Source: Cryobacterium psychrotolerans
GTDB lineage: Bacteria > Actinomycetota > Actinomycetes > Actinomycetales > Microbacteriaceae
Length of the DNA: 34,441 bases
Reading direction: 5' to 3'
NCBI RefSeq assembly: GCF_900101115.1
Contig: NZ_FNFU01000009.1
Coordinates: forward strand, 83,834 to 118,274
In this document: positions 32,018 through 34,441 of the stretch, piece after piece
Layout: every line of letters begins with the position of its first letter
Position numbering within the stretch: position 1 is the first letter of the stretch
The notes under the pieces: model-generated
What the model saw: only the letters and a program-made list of their open reading frames with translations
Databases searched by the model: none
What the model was told of the DNA's origin: nothing
Position numbers and translations under genes: made by a program

Positions 32018-32062
32018 AGCCTACGATTGTTCAACAATCACCGCAACCTCAGCGCCAAAGTC
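32018..32062 (-). promoter_or_regulatory. Promoter and operator of the transporter-DUF1445 operon
   Basis: On the minus strand TTGCGG is followed after exactly 17 bp by TAGGCT (32023-32018), and the palindrome GATTGTTCAACAATC (32025-32039) fills the spacer. A repressor bound here would cover the promoter. The 19-mer GATTGTTSAACAATCACCG is shared with the pxpA site. Confidence 0.7.
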
Positions 32063-32070
32063 GCTGATCA

Positions 32071-32148
32071 GCCGGGGCGGAACGTGGCGGACTGGAGGTG
32101 CCTGCCGGCACAGGCCGTCCTCGGGATTGACCAGTCCACGTCCCCGGC
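32071..32148. terminator. Large bulged hairpin after the M20 peptidase gene
   Basis: The right arm 32131-32148 (CCAGT, CCACGT, CCCCGGC) pairs fully with 32071-32095, where the same blocks are split by two short bulges. An inner GTGCC/GGCAC stem sits in the loop. The arm touches the peptidase stop codon, so it should terminate that minus-strand transcript before the next promoter. Confidence 0.55.
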
Positions 32149-33309
32149 TCAGCCGCAGAAGTCGGCGATCGTGCCGGTGAGGATCTCGGTGAGCCGATGC
32201 ACCGACGCCACCTCCGCCCATTCCTTGTCGGCGTGCGCGCCGCCGCCGCGAACCCCGAGCAGCAGGCACGGGATGCCCGCCTCGTGGATGAGGCCAGCGT
32301 CGGTCCAGAAGGGCTCGCCACGGCGGGCGGGCGGGACGCCCAGCACGCGCTCGGCCTGGCCGCTGAGCGCACGTACGATCGGCCAGTCCGGGTCGGCCTC
32401 GAATGCACCGCGCGCCACGAGCCGGGTGAGGCGGAAGGAGAATTCGGGCGTGGCTGCGGCCAACCGCTCGAGCAGCAGGGCCAGCTCGGCCTCCACAGCA
32501 TCCGGAGCCTCTCCGGGCAGGGTGCGCCGCTCGACCGTGAGCGTGCAGGATGGCGCGACCGTCGCGGCGTCCTCCCCGCCCCTGATCATCGACACGCGCA
32601 CGGTGCCCTGGCCGAGCAGCGGGTGTGCCGGGGCCGATTCGAGGCGGTCCCGCAGTCCGTCGAGGGCCCGGAGCACGAGCCCGGCGTGGGCGATAGCGTC
32701 GACGCCCTGCTCCGGCATCGACCCGTGCGCCGCCCGGCCGGTCAGCTCGACCTCGAACCAGGCGAAGCCGCGGTGGGCGACGGTGAGGCAGAGCTCGCTG
32801 GGTTCGGTCACGATGGCGGCATCCGCCCGGAAGTGGCGCAGCACCTCCTCGGTGCCGAGGCTGCCGAACTCCTCGTCGGCGACAAGGGTGACGATCACGT
32901 CGCCGGCCAGGCCCGCGGCGGATGCGCGCGCCGCGGCCACCAGGATGGCCGCCAGCCCGCCCTTCATGTCGAAGGCGCCGCGGCCGAAGAGCATCCCGCC
33001 CTGCACCTCGCCGTAGAGCGGGTCGCCGTCGTAGCCGGCGACACCGACGGTGTCGAGGTGGCCGTTCAGCATGAGCGAGCGCCCACCCCCGCTTCCGCGC
33101 GCGATGCCGACGACGGACGGACGGCCGGGACGGTCCTCGAGCCGGTGCACCTCGAACCCCTGCCGGGCGAACCAGTCGGAGCACCAGGCCGCGATCGCGT
33201 GCTCGCCCGCGGCGCCGGGCACGAGGTCGGGGTTGACCGAATCGATCGCGATGAGCTGCTGGGCGACCGCTATGGGGTCAAGGTCACGGGGAAGTTCTCG
33301 CTGGGGCAC
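32149..33309 (-). CDS. M20 family metallopeptidase (ArgE/DapE/CPG2 type)
   Basis: The 386-residue protein has the two-zinc M20 pattern: LMLNGHLDTVGV, FGRGAFDMKGGLAA, TLVADEEFGSLGTEEVL, VTEPSE, and a C-terminal GGGAHADKEWAEV. The dimerisation domain holds GRAAHGSMPEQGVDAI. It cleaves an N-acyl or C-terminal amino-acid bond of a small peptide or acylated amino acid. A glutamate carboxypeptidase or acyl-ornithine deacetylase role cannot be chosen from sequence. It starts at GTG 33309 with TAGATT 6 nt upstream (leaderless). It lies upstream of the transporter operon but is cut off from it by a hairpin and a promoter. Confidence 0.88.
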   Translation of the reverse strand: MPQRELPRDLDPIAVAQQLIAIDSVNPDLVPGAAGEHAIAAWCSDWFARQGFEVHRLEDRPGRPSVVGIARGSGGGRSLMLNGHLDTVGVAGYDGDPLYGEVQGGMLFGRGAFDMKGGLAAILVAAARASAAGLAGDVIVTLVADEEFGSLGTEEVLRHFRADAAIVTEPSELCLTVAHRGFAWFEVELTGRAAHGSMPEQGVDAIAHAGLVLRALDGLRDRLESAPAHPLLGQGTVRVSMIRGGEDAATVAPSCTLTVERRTLPGEAPDAVEAELALLLERLAAATPEFSFRLTRLVARGAFEADPDWPIVRALSGQAERVLGVPPARRGEPFWTDAGLIHEAGIPCLLLGVRGGGAHADKEWAEVASVHRLTEILTGTIADFCG

Positions 33310-33315
33310 GCGTCG

Positions 33316-33321
33316 AATCTA
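33316..33321 (-). promoter_or_regulatory. -10 element of a leaderless M20 peptidase transcript
   Basis: On the minus strand TAGATT ends 6 nt before the GTG at 33309. It lies back to back with the TAGGGT of the divergent gene in a 57-bp gap. Confidence 0.5.
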
Positions 33322-33354
33322 CCTGCCCGATGGGAGTGAACCGGGCGCACTCGG

Positions 33355-33360
33355 TAGGGT
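33355..33360 (+). promoter_or_regulatory. -10 element of a leaderless CPBP-like gene
   Basis: TAGGGT ends 6 nt before the ATG at 33367. There is no Shine-Dalgarno sequence. Confidence 0.5.
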
Positions 33361-33366
33361 TTTACC

Positions 33367-34206
33367 ATGGGTGTCGACAAGAGTCCGATTGGCAGCGGGA
33401 CGGCCACGCGGATGCCGCCGCGCGCGTCGTGGGGGCTGGTGCCGGCCGGCCTGGTGTCGGCATCCGCCGTGCTGCTGTTCGGCCTGCAGTTCCAGCTCGC
33501 CGGCTACGTCGTGCTGGGCGCCGCCCTGCTGCTCGCGTTCGTGATCAATCGCGCCCTGTTCAGGGACCTGTTGTTGATCGCGCTCGGCCTGGCCATCGTC
33601 AGCACGATCTCGGTCGAGGCTGACATCAGCTACCCGAACATGGCGCTGATGGGCATCGTGCTCGGCCTGGCCGTGCTCGGGCCGTACCTGATCGCGCGTT
33701 ACGTCTACCGCACGCACGCGATCCGGTTTCCGATCCGGACCGGACAGCGGTGGAGCGTGCTCGAGCGCTGGTACCTGGTGATCGTGGTCATCCTGGGCTG
33801 GCTCATCCTGCCGACGTACTTCATCCGCTCGGGCTCCTACGAGAACTGGCCGGCCGTGACCGCGCCCGACGAGATCGGCCGCCTCTTCGTCGGAGTGGGC
33901 TTCGTGGGCATCTGGGACGAGTTGTTCTTCATCTGCACGGTGTTCGCTCTGCTCCGGCGGCACTTCCCGGACTGGCAGGCGAACCTGCTGCAGGCGGTAA
34001 TCTTCACCTCGTTCCTCTGGGAGCTCGGCTACCAAAGCTGGGGACCCCTGATGACGTTCCCGTTCGCCCTGCTGCAGGGCTACATCTTCAAGGTCACCAA
34101 GTCCCTGACCTATGTCGTCTGCGTGCATCTCCTCTTCGACCTGGTGGTCTTCCTGGTGATCGTGCACGCCCACACCCGCGAGTGGCTGCCCATTTTCCTC
34201 TACTGA
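33367..34206 (+). CDS. CPBP-like intramembrane protease family protein, motifs degenerate
   Basis: The 279-residue protein has about eight hydrophobic helices after a short polar N-terminus. The C-terminal third resembles CPBP (Abi/CAAX) proteases: IWDELFFICTVFALLRR at the first motif, SFLWELG at the second and CVHLLFDLVVF at the third. The first motif is DExxx without the usual second Glu and Arg, and the second lacks the His, so proteolytic activity is doubtful. Such proteins act in prenyl-protein processing, bacteriocin immunity or signalling elsewhere; here the role is unknown. It is divergent from the M20 gene and convergent with the HNH-type gene. Confidence 0.65.
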   Translation: MGVDKSPIGSGTATRMPPRASWGLVPAGLVSASAVLLFGLQFQLAGYVVLGAALLLAFVINRALFRDLLLIALGLAIVSTISVEADISYPNMALMGIVLGLAVLGPYLIARYVYRTHAIRFPIRTGQRWSVLERWYLVIVVILGWLILPTYFIRSGSYENWPAVTAPDEIGRLFVGVGFVGIWDELFFICTVFALLRRHFPDWQANLLQAVIFTSFLWELGYQSWGPLMTFPFALLQGYIFKVTKSLTYVVCVHLLFDLVVFLVIVHAHTREWLPIFLY

Positions 34207-34255
34207 ACCGCCAGGCCTGCGCCCGGAAATCACCCGTTCTTGCCCGGCGTCCCCT

Positions 34256-34441
34256 TCACCTCTCGCGGGCCGGGCCAGCTGATGCGTCGGTTCGCGTGGC
34301 CTTCTGTCGGAGTTCGGCGCTGATGGCGGTGCCGATTATGGTCTCCGATTCGGTCACGTAGGTGTGGCCGGTCGGGGTTGTCCAGGTGAGGGTGCCGGTT
34401 CCGTCCTTGGCCTGGCTGACTTTCCAGCCGGCCTCGTGTTT
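34256..34441 (-). CDS. C-terminal fragment of a DUF222/HNH (13E12-type) protein, cut by the window edge
   Basis: The minus-strand frame is open from the window edge to a TGA at 34256, giving 61 residues starting KHEAGWKVSQAKDGTGTLTW. The segment TLTWTTPTGHTYVTE is typical of the region just after the HNH motif in DUF222/13E12-repeat proteins, which are abundant in Micrococcales. The HNH core itself would lie outside the window. Endonuclease activity in this group is largely unproven. Confidence 0.65.
   Translation of the reverse strand, partial: KHEAGWKVSQAKDGTGTLTWTTPTGHTYVTESETIIGTAISAELRQKATRTDASAGPARER

Overview
This is a chromosomal segment of a GC-rich actinobacterium. The family Microbacteriaceae, perhaps near Cryobacterium or Leifsonia, is my best guess. 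The guess rests on about 70% GC by eye, frequent GTG starts, many start codons with a -10 hexamer only 6 to 7 nt upstream (leaderless mRNAs), an actinobacterial CSG-type histidine ammonia-lyase, and the tail of an HNH/13E12-type gene at the right edge. I see no tRNA, rRNA, CRISPR array, phage or transposase gene. No gap between genes exceeds 300 bases; the longest is 408-667.

Layout. 1-3322: the repeat-rich N-terminus of a probable RNA helicase (minus strand), then a GNAT acetyltransferase, a FUSC-type membrane protein and a secreted or anchored esterase. 3414-14819: histidine utilisation. An IclR regulator faces hutH across a 16-bp palindrome. An M23 murein hydrolase intervenes. Then comes an operon: a second IclR regulator, hutU, an M20 amidohydrolase (probable HutG substitute), hutF, hutI and hutD. 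14916-18177 (minus): a tightly overlapping three-gene operon of an acyl-CoA dehydrogenase-like protein, a PIG-L deacetylase fused to a NodS-family methyltransferase, and a GT2-like glycosyltransferase; this looks like an uncharacterised pathway for modifying a glycolipid or amino sugar. 18225-22371: Dps, an RND efflux pump and dodecin. 22462-24615: a divergent MocR (YczR-type) regulator and YczE membrane protein. 24641-32039: a 5-oxoproline (pyroglutamate) module of pxpA, fused pxpBC, biotin carboxylase-BCCP, a GntR/FCD regulator and, on the opposite strand, a YcsG-like NRAMP-related transporter with a YcsI-like DUF1445 protein. 32149-34441: an M20 peptidase, a CPBP-like membrane protein and the C-terminus of an HNH-type protein.

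How the parts work together. The hut genes give histidine to urocanate (HutH), imidazolonepropionate (HutU), formiminoglutamate (HutI), formylglutamate (HutF) and glutamate, the last step probably by the M20 enzyme. The oxoproline module also ends in glutamate. Its two arms, 24.7 kb and 32.0 kb, each carry the same 15-bp palindrome GATTGTTSAACAATC at the promoter, which suggests one regulon under the GntR protein encoded between them. A biotin carboxylase-BCCP beside PxpBC recreates the domain set of urea carboxylase, so the ring opening here may be biotin-dependent.

A further theme is a set of long intergenic palindromes (3328-3388, 10244-10304, 14829-14898, 22382-22444). Two are clearly the same element with compensatory base changes, and three lie between convergent genes.
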